A DNA stretch of 20,849 nt from contig BFEA01000647.1 in the NCBI GenBank assembly GCA_003427395.1, positions 711,286 through 732,134 of the forward strand. The letters are read 5' to 3'. The position numbers and the translations under genes are program-made. Under the pieces are notes generated by a model. It saw only the letters and a program-made list of their open reading frames with translations. It was not told the origin of the DNA and did not search any database. Numbering within the stretch: position 1 is the first letter of the stretch; each line of letters opens with the position of its first letter. Positions 10,612 through 19,050 of the stretch are shown piece by piece. The DNA comes from Chara braunii (lineage: Eukaryota; Streptophyta; Charophyceae; Charales; Characeae).

Positions 10612-11303
10612 TTAGGTAGCATGGCATACGTGTACGCGAGTTGCGCTTACACGCGTGCACGTATTCCTGTACGCGACACATACGCGCGTACACGTACTTC
10701 CATACGTGGGAATACGTAAAAAACAATAAAATAAAAAGTCATCGAAAAAATCTGCAAAAAACGTATGTTATGAAAAATAATATTTCAAACAACCTTTGCC
10801 TAAGATCCATCTCGAGTTTCTGTACCACACTTGGGTTCAAAATCAAAGACACAAAAAACAAATAAACTCTAAGAATTAAAAAAAATAAAAAAAAAAAAAA
10901 AAAAAAAATAAAAACAAACTTCTAAAACAAATATATGTTTTGCAGAAACATGATACAAACAACTTTTGCGTGGGAATCATCCCCGAATTCCCAACCAAAC
11001 TCGAGTAAGAAATTAAAAACTAAAAAAAAAAAAAAAAATCATAATAATTAAAAAACTATATATTTTTTTTAATTTGCTAAGGTTTTTTATTTTTAAATCG
11101 AGCTTGGTTTGGAATTCGGGTACGACTCCCAAGCCAATGTTGTTAACATCATTATTCTGCACAGAATACTTTTTTTTCAGATTTTTTTTTTTTTTTTTTT
11201 TTTTTACGTACACGTACATGTGATTTTGGGTTTGTGCGCGTACGTGTGATTTTGGGTTTGTGCGCGTACGCCGAAATACGTACGCATACGGGGTGCTACC
11301 CAG
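10612..11303. mobile_element. Foldback/MITE-like element, copy B (hAT-like, complete)
   Basis: This is a 692-bp element bounded by the perfect octamer ATAAATAC. Termini are imperfect inverted repeats: left TTAGGTAGCATGGCATACGT, right (minus strand) CTGGGTAGCACCCCGTATGC, sharing GGTAGCA and GTACG words. Inverted similarity continues inward through AATCTG-AAAAAA blocks, so the arms are long and degenerate, like a foldback element. Inside are three modules: two on the minus strand (about 10785-10860 and 10927-11016) and one on the plus strand (about 11080-11180), built on the GACTCC-GGCAAA-GTTG motif. Relative to copy A, the first two modules are inverted as a block. The right arm holds a perfect 26-bp tandem duplication. 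No transposase is encoded, so mobility would need a partner in trans. The hAT call rests on the 8-bp duplication and is inferred. Confidence 0.82.
11219..11270. repeat. Perfect 26-bp tandem duplication in right arm of element B
   Basis: Two identical 26-bp units (11219-11244 and 11245-11270), each starting TGTGATTTTGGG and ending GCGCGTACG. Copy A has only one, diverged, unit at the equivalent place, so the duplication arose in copy B after the copies separated. Confidence 0.95.
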
Positions 11304-11311
11304 ATAAATAC
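11304..11311. repeat. Target-site duplication, right copy (ATAAATAC)
   Basis: Exact match to 10604-10611, immediately outside the right terminus of element B. Confidence 0.8.
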
Positions 11312-12490
11312 CTTGACGGGAAGCTTAAAATGAAAATATGACAAGTTTCTCAATCACTCTCACGCATAACTATCAATTGTTGTAATAACATTATAAAATG
11401 ACGGATTCACTTTAAAGGGTTATTTCTTCCGAATTATAAAAGATAAAATAGTTTTTCAAGGAACTTTAATTAAAGTACTAGTAATATTAATATCCTTACA
11501 AGACATATTAAAAAGGCTCTATTTCTTTTTTTTCCTTACTTAGAATTTTTTTTTTAATATCCTCTTTTTTTTTTTCTTTAAATTTGCGTTTTACAGTAAA
11601 TCCATGAATAAACCACAATTCTAGAAGCTTACCAGGAGGCATAAGATTCAAAAAGGACGAAACAACTGAAAATTAACAAAATTTTACAAAAAATATTGAT
11701 CAAAACAATCAGATCAATATTTGTAATTATTGATGTCTCATTAAGGTCCCTGTAGTTTGGATGAATAATTTTGTCTTTAAGGATAAACTTTTTCATCTCT
11801 CTTGAACAATACATTAATTTTTACCTATAGAAAAATGACTCATAAAAAATCCGATGTCGTATCAAAAACTTAAGAAGTGGCATACGACTATATCACTCGC
11901 GCAAAATGAAAAGGAGGATGAACCGTATTAAGCTCAAACAACCATTATATATACTTCATCCTTGAAATGGTTGTTGGCATTGATCCTCATCCTGATGCAA
12001 CCCAAACTCTCTTTGCTCTACAATTATCAAAACCGCTAAAAACCTCGGGGGATATCCACCCACCTCTATACTTGGAAGGCATATCATATCCTTTCCCTAA
12101 ACATCCCTTATCCCCCATGAATATCATTACGAATACTATGGCTTACCAAAACCTGCATAAGAATCCTTCTATTTCTGTAGGTCTCTCTCTATGACACAAA
12201 AATGACATTTTTGTAGCAACTTCAATCATCCGTCATAAGTTGGAAGTAGTGATGAGACTACCTTTCTTTGGCAATAGGCTTACAAACTGATCAATTTAGT
12301 CGTATCTTCCCTAGTGCCATCCTACAGCAAGGATAACAGACATTTGACAGATATACCACCAATACTAGTAAACCTCTTTTCCTCGACCTATACTCGCTCG
12401 CTGACTAATATAAAATGAAATGCAAGTGATTCATTTATTTTCGTTTTTTTATTGACATTATAACCAACAACTTTAGTTGGGATGCACAAA
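11312..12490. other. Intergenic stretch, no gene
   Basis: AT-rich to about 11950, then somewhat more mixed. I see no recognisable coding region. A short plus-strand frame at 11967-12194 has no recognisable motif and is not supported. Confidence 0.5.
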
Positions 12491-12590
12491 GATTTTGTAT
12501 TGATAGGACTTCCATTTTCAAGTTTGCCTGAACTCAAAAAAATATTGTATTGATACGACTTTAGTTTTTAAGTTTACCCGAGCGAGACAC
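12491..12590. repeat. Two 50-bp tandem units
   Basis: Units 12491-12540 and 12541-12590 are in exact 50-bp register. Both carry TTGTATTGATA-GACTT, then AAGTTT-CC-GA. They differ at roughly a quarter of positions. Confidence 0.8.
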
Positions 12591-12599
12591 TCATTTTTA

Positions 12600-13170
12600 A
12601 CGAGAACGAACGAAAAAGAAAAAAATAGTTGAGGAAAGTGTTATCATACTACAATAATATGCATTGGAACTTGAACAAAATTACAACTGTCATCTCGTTA
12701 TGCAGGAGGAAAGTTTTGCTCACTACTTTTGGAAAAATGATTGGGAGGATGAAAAAATAATGGCAGTATGATCAATTGCATTTGATCGAAAAATTTGCGA
12801 TCAACGAAGGAAGGCACATGAATAAAACCCCTTTGAATGACTTTTGCTAGATTGCTAAGGATAAAGTATAACAAGAACAGACGAGAGATTAAAAAATAGT
12901 TGAGAGCAGTGCTATAATTCTACAATAATATGCAATCGAACTTGAAAAAGATTCTAACAGTTATCTCATTAAGAATGAGGAAATTTTTTGCTCGGTACTT
13001 TTCGAAAAAAATGATTGGAACGATAAAGAGATAATGGCAATATGATCAATTGCATGACATGATTGCGAGGGATGTCATTTTAGTCGAAAGGTTTGTAATC
13101 AACAAAGGAAGACATGAATAGAACCCCTCTGGATTGGTTTTGTTGGATCACCAAGGATGGATTATTTAGA
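12600..13170. repeat. Tandem duplication, about 270-295-bp units
   Basis: Unit 1 (about 12600-12870) and unit 2 (about 12871-13170) share an ordered series of phrases: ATAGTTGAG, TACAATAATATGCA, GAACTTGAA, TCATTTC/TCTCGTTA-type then GAGGAAA, ATGATTGG, ATAATGGCA-TATGATCAATTGCAT, GATCAACGAAGGA-like and CTAAGGATAAA-like. The second unit has an extra GACATGATTGCGAGGGATGTC-like insert after CAATTGCAT. The ATGATCAATTGCAT word is one of the best conserved. Stops occur in all frames of both units, so no coding function is supported. Confidence 0.85.
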
Positions 13171-13272
13171 GTAAGGACAATAGGCAAAAATTTATTCCCC
13201 TTTGCTCCGAATGAATCAGACTGGACTATGAAAACTACTTTAAAATAAGTGGAAGTCAAATTACAAAACCCC

Positions 13273-13590
13273 AGAGTTAAACCACTAACAAATTGATCTC
13301 CTGAAAGACATATTTGTTGACATATATAAAGAGAAAAAAAATCAAGCATGTGAACCTCACATCAAATAATAATCCAAAGCATAAAGTTCATGAAGATTAT
13401 GAGTGTAAACGAACTTCTCACCACTCCTCACAAAACATCACAGTAAAACCACTTACAAACTAATCTTTTGAAAGACAAGTGTGTTGACATATAATAAAAG
13501 AACGTAGCACACAGGCATTTGAACCTTAACTCGAATGATTATCCAAGGCATAAAGTTCACCAAAGATTTATGAGTGTAAACCAGCTTCTT
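13273..13590. repeat. Tandem duplication, about 150-bp units, 167-bp period
   Basis: Unit 1 (13273-13420) and unit 2 (13440-13590) share AAACCACTNACAAA, TGAAAGACA, GTTGACATAT, ATTATCCAA-GCATAAAGTTCA and TATGAGTGTAAAC. Divergence is moderate, with small indels. With the tandem units just upstream, it marks 12.5-13.6 kb as a duplication-prone stretch. Confidence 0.85.
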
Positions 13591-14009
13591 CCTTGTTCTT
13601 GCAATGGCAGAGTGTTCATAGGTGTCTGCCCACTAGGGACTAGATGATTGACTATATTACACTAGAAAAAAAAAATTCACCATCAAGGTTTGAAAACAAA
13701 AAGCAATTTCGCCATTTTGTGTTCTCTTTTCACAAAGAGATGCACCGATGAGTGGAACTATTGTCTGATTACATCACCAATTACACCATCTTAGATAAGT
13801 CAATAACAAAATCTTGAACGAACAGAAAGTGAAGTGTAACAAAGACCGAGTGAACAAAAATTAGTCATTTCTTTAAATACGAGAGGCGAGTTCGATTTAG
13901 ACCATTGTAAGACAAGTTATTTTATCCCTACTGATGCGGTATCGTCGTAATGGTAATCCAACCCAATACGCGAAGAACTTTTGGCTCGCATACTTCACAA
14001 TTATCTTTG
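13591..14009. other. Intergenic stretch, no gene
   Basis: Composition begins to change here from AT-rich to more balanced. I see no recognisable gene, RNA or repeat. Confidence 0.5.
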
Positions 14010-14109
14010 GCGGTGCAAAGCCGCCATGTGTAGGATTATGATTGATCGCCTCCAAGTAAGCGGTGCAACGCCCCCATATGTGGGATTATCATTGGACGCC
14101 TTTAAATCT
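14010..14109. repeat. Two 50-bp tandem units
   Basis: Units 14010-14059 and 14060-14109 each start GCGGTGCAA and carry GCC-CCAT-TGTGGGATTAT-ATTG-CGCCT. They are about 80% alike by eye. A minus-strand reading frame (14001-14240) crosses both units and repeats a peptide pattern, but has no known motif. Confidence 0.85.
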
Positions 14110-14650
14110 TGTAACGAAGACAACTGCCTCCTCAAATGATACTTTACTGTCCATAGAGCCAGCCTCGTCCACCTCAAAAGCATAAGTTCAAAGTTCTCCA
14201 TTTTGCGGAGGGGCACCTCATGCGAGAGTTTCTTCATCACAATTTTCTCACTTGTAGGGTCACACCATCTGCAGACATGTTAGACAGGAAATTAGGTGTT
14301 GTACGCAGTATAGCGACCTTGTTGTCACGATCTGTCAAGATTCTGCCCTTCGTTTCAAAGATTTCACCCACCATATTATTCTTCACCCCTCCTCACATAC
14401 TTGCATGATGGTACCTGAGTTGGAAAAGAGTAGTTGCTGCTACATATGGGCCCACAATTTTCCTTCGCAGCTTTTTTTGTCTTTCGTTTTGTTTGCATAT
14501 TTTCTGCTAGCACTTGCACTCGTTCTTGGGGCGTTCCTGCCACCCTTGGTGCACTTCGAGCTTGTTTTTTCCACCAAGTTACCTACACCCACACCACAAT
14601 GGAGGGGTGGGGGGGATCTGGTATGGGAGTAGTAGCACATACCGCAACCG
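14110..14650. other. Unassigned stretch with overlapping frames
   Basis: Several overlapping frames of 60-90 codons occur on both strands between 14220 and 14770. None has a recognisable motif, a consistent start context, or splice sites that would link them. I do not call a gene. Confidence 0.45.
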
Positions 14651-14737
14651 ACCGTCTTCACCCGAAAATAATGCCCGGGCGTTGTATTCAACTTACCCTA
14701 GAAATATAAGATTTTCATTTTTACTCACTTGTTTCCA

Positions 14738-14789
14738 AATAGAACGCTCGGGCCTTATATTCGAATAGAACGCCCAGGCATCATATTTG
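14738..14789. repeat. Two adjacent 26-bp units inside element D
   Basis: AATAGAACGCTCGGGCCTTA followed by TATTCG (14738-14763), then AATAGAACGCCCAGGCATCA followed by TATTTG (14764-14789). The same unit, in palindromic form, appears at the right side of the element. Confidence 0.9.
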
Positions 14790-15088
14790 AAAGTTCCATG
14801 GGCAGAGAGCTTTGAAGAGGTAGCATACATCGGTTTTAAAGGGTGGGGAAGGGGGTGGGTTTTGAAGAAGGTTGAATGGGGATTTAAATTCTAAGGGCTA
14901 TATTTCGACTTTATCTTGTTTTCATTTTTCATTTCCGAGTTTATAAGGAATTCTCAAGTGACCCTCAGCCAAAAGTTGGTCGCATTGCAATCCTCGACAA
15001 CATACTTTTTTTTACAGAACTTTTTTATTTTTGTTTTTCAAAACTTTGGGCCCTCACCGAAGTTACCACAATTTAGTAATTTACTGAA

Positions 15089-15108
15089 TATAACGCCCGG
15101 GCGTTATA
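15089..15108. repeat. Perfect 20-bp palindrome
   Basis: TATAACGCCCGGGCGTTATA equals its own reverse complement. It lies in the right subterminal zone of element D and is the cleanest form of that element's palindromic unit. It could be a dimeric protein binding site, for example for a transposase, but that is inference. Confidence 0.95.
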
Positions 15109-15189
15109 AACGAATATAACGCCCGCCGGGCGCCAGGCGTCATATCCATACACAACGCCGCCCGTACGTTAGTTTCGGGTGAAGACGGT

Positions 15190-16497
15190 AGGGAGGGAAG
15201 CGATGTATCCCTCGTCTCTCTCCCCCCAACCTACAAGTTGAAGAAAGAACTAGAAGACGGTGAAAAGTTGGCACATCCCCTGTCCATATCAGGCGCCATA
15301 GAAGGAGAAAAACTTTGAGACCCACCTTCCACTTCGCCGCACGGAACAGGCATGGCAAGCAGGTTGCTGGAGGCAAGATTGAAAGATGTGCAGGACACTT
15401 GAGGAGGGTGACAACAATGGTGCTCAGAACTGTGGAGATGAACGCAATGGAGGACAACAAAGGCAACACCATGTGTTAACCATACACCCACCCTGTTTTT
15501 GCATTTTGAATTCACATATATAGAAGTGGGCAGGCCCCTGCACTCAGAAAATGATGATCAAGGCTGTTAATCCTCCCTGGTCGATGGTTGTTGAGCAGAA
15601 AGCCACCAAAAAAAAAGGGAACGACAGAACTCTTTTTATGCAGCCTCGTTGCGGCCAACTTGAATAACCGCGCCAACTCGGTTGCAATAAAATCTTGCAC
15701 CTGTAATGAAATGTCACATATTGTTAGCGGTTTTTCTTTGTGGCCAAACGAAAAAAGCTTCAGAAGATGACATGGCAACAATATGATGAAACTTCAACAA
15801 TCTTTGCTGCCAACACATCACTCACCCATCCCAGAGGCATTGTTTTGGCTGGGAGAAAAGACCGAAAATCTAACATTCAGCTCTGAGCTGCCAACTTCGA
15901 AAGAAAAAATCATTTCACTGAATACGCTGGCAGGTTCCTACCAAAAATCAATCTCATCGGTCACCCCCACACAAAGAAGGCGCTTGTCCACGCTGGCAGG
16001 TCCAGGGCAATCCACACCCACAAGAAAAGGTGTTTGCATGCTAACTATGGATACGTAATCATTTATCTACTTCTTTTTATCTTATCGAAAGTAATTTTGT
16101 CACCTTCAGCGGCTCTGTGCTACATCACACAGACATACCTTTCTAGCTGCAAAGATTACCATACACCGGAATTTCTCTTTAGCCACAAGCCGACCGGACT
16201 GCTGATTTGTTCTTCATCTACAAAGGCAACCCAGTGCAGCGCTGCCTCTGGGTGTCGTGGATATCACACATTGGGTAAATGCCGAGTACGCACATAGAGC
16301 CAATCATAGCGCTGCAAGACTAAATAGCAGTGACGTCAGATGCTTCCTGAGCATGGAGTAACATGACGAGTTGGGGCTCTTCCCCCCATGTTTTTGTTAA
16401 ACCACAACTACCTGGGAGCCTGTTTTTGCCAACCCTGAATTTCACTGCGCACCGAGTTTTGTCCAGCCTGGGTCCCATTGTATATTATTTTCTGGTA
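15190..16497. other. Unassigned GC-moderate stretch
   Basis: No recognised gene. On the minus strand, a splice-acceptor-like TTTCATTACAG precedes an open stretch of about 60 codons (roughly 15702 down to 15520) that starts VQDFIATELARLFKLAATRL. On the plus strand, a 91-codon frame starts at 15783. Neither shows a family I recognise and no donor sites tie them together. They could be exons of an unrecognised gene or chance. Confidence 0.35.
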
Positions 16498-17164
16498 CTG
16501 GGGCCTGGCCCCACTAGCAAGGTATTCTACCACGCCGTTCAGGATTTCAATCACTTGTGGCATCGAGTGACTCAGTACGGCCGTCGAATAGATCGGATCT
16601 CGACGGCCTGGTAGTTTCCGAGCGGGGACTGAAAAGATGCCCACCTCCCGTCCAATGAGATGCGTCGAAAAAAAAAAAGAAAGGGTTGGACTAACTTGGA
16701 CATGATAGCTCGTGGCTTTGCGTGGGCGGGAAGTCTGGATTTTATGGGGTCTAAAGGGGGGGGGTTGATTTCCAGACTTGAAATGTGAAATTCGAATATT
16801 GTGGTGCATCTGACACGAACGCATCCGCGTCTGTCGGATGGCCTGCTAAAGGGCATCATGAGATGCATCGCGAGGAATGTATCCCAATACCCGTTACTTG
16901 TTCATCCTCGTGAATGTGTTCGTGGACACATTTTATTGCCACGGTACATCACTATGAAGACTTACGTGAAGGAGATCGTACCAACCCATGAATTCGGGTG
17001 CACAGCTGTTCTTCATAGTTTTATGAGCTATTTCAATTCATTTTAAATCACAAAACGATCCATTCATGCAAATAAAAATATTAAAAAATCACTTCGTATT
17101 TTCCAAAAAAACAAAAAATACGTCACACGTCGTAGAATACTTCGCTAGTGGGTCCAGGCCTCTG
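16498..17164. mobile_element. Putative MITE-like element with 37-bp terminal inverted repeats
   Basis: The left end (16498-16534) starts CTGGGGCCTGGCCCCACTAG. The right end (17128-17164), read on the minus strand, starts CAGAGGCCTGGACCCACTAG. The two 37-bp ends agree at 31 positions, including CCCACTAGC and GTATTCTAC. They enclose 593 bp of unrecognised DNA, making a 667-bp element. No transposase motif and no clear flanking duplication were found. Inverted similarity may extend a few bases outward (TTTC-GG), so the ends are not exact. The matching peptide VVEY-ASG-RP that both ends can encode is only a by-product of the repeat. Confidence 0.65.
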
Positions 17165-17176
17165 GTCCGAAATGGA

Positions 17177-17177
<1 letters not shown>

Positions 17178-17221
<44 letters not shown>

Positions 17222-17222
17222 C
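17178..17222. repeat. (AAC)15 microsatellite
   Basis: An uninterrupted AAC repeat of 45 bases. It generates poly-Gln on the plus strand and poly-Val or poly-Cys frames on the minus strand, none of which is credible coding sequence. Confidence 0.97.
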
Positions 17223-17298
17223 GAAAGAAAAGGAGAAAAGCAACGATGTTAGGGAGGTGAAAGCAGCTGTATACAAAAAAAAAAAAAAGAAAAAAAAA

Positions 17299-17447
17299 CA
17301 GCTTATACAGAACATTGGGTACTTGTGAGAGCATGCTCTTCCAAAGGGCGTTACCGCGCTCAGCAAAACACGACAATAGGAAATTCAAAAAAGCAAGGAA
17401 GGAAAAAAGGCCAAACGGCTGTATACAGAATCTTGAATACATGTGAG
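17299..17447. repeat. Diverged direct repeat, 117-118-bp period
   Basis: CAGCTTATACAGAACATTGG then GTACTTGTGAG (17299-17329) recurs as CGGCTGTATACAGAATCTTG then AATACATGTGAG (17416-17447). A partial third copy, CAGCTGTATACA, lies near 17263-17274. It sits immediately upstream of the mitochondrial rRNA fragment and may belong to the same insertion. Confidence 0.65.
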
Positions 17448-17468
17448 GGCCCCGTTGGTTGCAAGTTT

Positions 17469-17662
17469 TGCCTAAAAAGTAACGGAGGTGCGCGAAGGTA
17501 GGCTCTTCAAGCTAGCGCTTTGCGCAGCTGTAGAGCGTAATGGTCAAAGCCTGCCTAACTGTGAGACCTACAAGTCGAACAGAGACAAAAGTCGGCCATA
17601 GTGATCCGGGGTTTCCCGTGTGGAAGGGCTCTCGCTCAACGGATCAAAGGTACGCCGGGGAT
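17469..17662 (+). pseudogene. Mitochondrial 26S (LSU) rRNA fragment, domain V (NUMT)
   Basis: The stretch contains highly conserved LSU rRNA words in correct order: CCTAAAAAGTAACGGAGGTG, GCGAAGGTAGGCTC, TAGAGCGTAATGG, AAGCCTGCCT, GTGAGACCTACAAGTCGAAC, AGAGACAAAAGTCGGCCATA, GTGATCCGGGG, GTGTGGAAGGGCTCTCGCTC and AACGGATCAAAGGTACGCC. From memory this corresponds to roughly E. coli 23S 2250-2450 and is closest to plant mitochondrial rrn26 rather than plastid or cytosolic LSU rRNA. Similarity stops at CCGGGGAT, just before the peptidyl-transferase-centre segment that normally reads AACAGGCTGAT. The copy has small changes, for example a CCGGGGTTTCCC block where I recall CCGGGAGTCCC. As a short, truncated piece inside AT-rich nuclear DNA it is not functional. 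Confidence 0.9.
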
Positions 17663-18960
17663 CAGCCGTCCGTGGAAAGCACCCTGCCTCGTTGGCAGGG
17701 CAGTGGGGCACTAAAACTACATTAAAAGAAAAAAAATTAAAAACAAAAAAAACTAAAAACTAAACTATCGATGATTCTGGGCAGATGCATTCCTGGAGGC
17801 AGTACTGTGAGCACACCTCCTTCGTGGCTTTCCCCGACGTCCTTCATTTCAACCCTGCAGTTTTTTTTTTTTTTTTTTTTTTTTCTCCAGTCAGGCCCAT
17901 AAGGCCCAATTTTTTCTTTTTGCCAACCCTCGCCTGTATCCCCGACCTTTGCGGTTGGGGTCATTTTCCCAAATGCGACTACAGCTTGGAAAGGTAGTGG
18001 TGGTTTAATGGGCTCAGCTCCGTCCCATCAGTCATCAGCTGGTGCCTTTGTACCCCTACCACACACACCTCGACTAAGAATTGAAAAAAATAGAAAGGAC
18101 CCTACAGCAGCATTCCTCAGCTGGTACTGAATACTACTGATATCACCCTCATTGGTTTCTCACTTCATATCATACTCTGAATTTCTGACATCGGTCCCGC
18201 TGACAGGGTCAACCAGTTTTTTCAGAGTGAAAATATCGGGAATTGGAACGGTACTTCAAGGAAAGAGAAGGCAAAAAAAAAAAAAGAAAAAAAAAAGAGC
18301 TTCCTGTTCAGAAGAACCCCAAGAAAGTATGAAAAAAGCAAAAAAAAGAAAGCTAAAAGAAAATGCCCACGAATAAAGAAGACGGTAACTCAGATTCATA
18401 CCTTGCAGGGATGGAATTCAGCAAAAACAGTTCTCTTTTCTTCTATTACTTTTTTTTTTCAATATTTAATGTGTTTGTGTGTGTGTGTGCTCCGAGGACC
18501 CACCCCTTGCTGCCTCAACGTTCCTCTTTCCTTGGCGTAACCCCTGCTTCTCCATCTTCGGGGCCACTGTCGGCACGTACCTCGGATATACCGGACAGCT
18601 GTTGCAGGCACCAGTGCTAGGCCAGGACACCCCTCCCAGCCCCAGTTGATGCCTTGTCGTACGGGCACTTCGGTCGCCGAGCATGTTCATCTTATATTCT
18701 TTTTGCAGGGGTACAAGAAGCACCTGGACACTTCAGACACTTCCGGCTGTCAGATACATTACGAGTTTTTTACAACGGAGCTATTTTTATCTCTTGCCAA
18801 CCTCGTTGTTCAAATCCTTCCTGATATCTCAGTCTTGAAAAGACACAATCAGGTCCATCATGAGAGGATCTCTGCTGCAGGGATCCCGACTTTCATCCCA
18901 CCACTGCTTTCTAAGTTTTTTTTTTTTTTTTTTTTTTTTGGTCCGCTTTTCAAGTTCTGA
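17663..18960. other. Unassigned stretch with homopolymer tracts
   Basis: No recognised gene. It contains an A-rich tract (17724-17760), a T-run of about 23 (17862-17884), A-rich tracts (18270-18297), a short TG repeat (18475-18489) and a T-run (18918-18939). A possible splice acceptor (TTCTTTTTGCAG, about 18699-18710) precedes an open plus-strand stretch of about 50 codons, and a plus-strand stretch near 18540-18625 can read as a hydrophobic peptide (FSIFGATVGTYLGYTG). Neither matches a family I know. Either could be decayed organellar or transposon sequence. Confidence 0.4.
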
Positions 18961-19050
18961 CTACATCATGATCTTCCACATTCCCATCAAGTCTCCACTT
19001 CCCCGTTTGTGCTTGCCTCAGAATCTTCCGATTCGTCCTTCCGGACATCC

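Larger units (their letters stand above)
14651..15189. mobile_element. Foldback/MITE-like element D with AACGCCCGGGCGTT ends
   Basis: A perfect 17-bp terminal inverted repeat, ACCGTCTTCACCCGAAA, lies at 14651-14667 and, inverted, at 15173-15189. Just inside each end are copies of a GC-rich palindromic unit related to AACGCCCGGGCGTTATATTCG. On the left these are at 14668-14693 and two adjacent 26-bp copies at 14738-14763 and 14764-14789; on the right they are at about 15086-15148. The interior (about 14947-15040) carries a GGAATTC-TGACCCTC-GCCAAAAGTTGG-ACAACATACTTTTTTT module homologous to the core of elements A, B and C. There is no coding capacity. No target-site duplication could be fixed, so the true ends may lie slightly outside the 17-bp repeats. 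Confidence 0.7.

Noticed and set aside
10641-10865. 74-codon plus-strand frame
   Set aside because: It lies within the left arm and core of element B; composition follows the repeat, not coding.
4981-11311. A and B as the two LTRs of one 6.3-kb retrotransposon
   Set aside because: B has its own 8-bp target duplication and inverted termini, the cores are inverted relative to each other, and no gag-pol motifs lie between them.
16408-16824. 138-codon minus-strand frame with a VVEYLASGARP peptide also found on the plus strand at 17129-17165
   Set aside because: The shared peptide is explained by the 37-bp inverted repeat ends; no other support for coding.
17066-17442. Plus and minus frames with poly-Gln, poly-Val or poly-Cys
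   Set aside because: They are generated by the (AAC)15 repeat and A-runs, with no flanking conserved sequence.
17469-17662. Plastid or bacterial 23S rRNA
   Set aside because: Words such as AGCGTAATGG and GACCTACAAGTCGAACAGAG fit plant mitochondrial rrn26 as I recall it, and the other two organellar pieces nearby are mitochondrial.
18699-18960. Acceptor-like TTCTTTTTGCAG followed by an open plus-strand stretch
   Set aside because: No matching donor, no recognised domain, and it runs into a T homopolymer.
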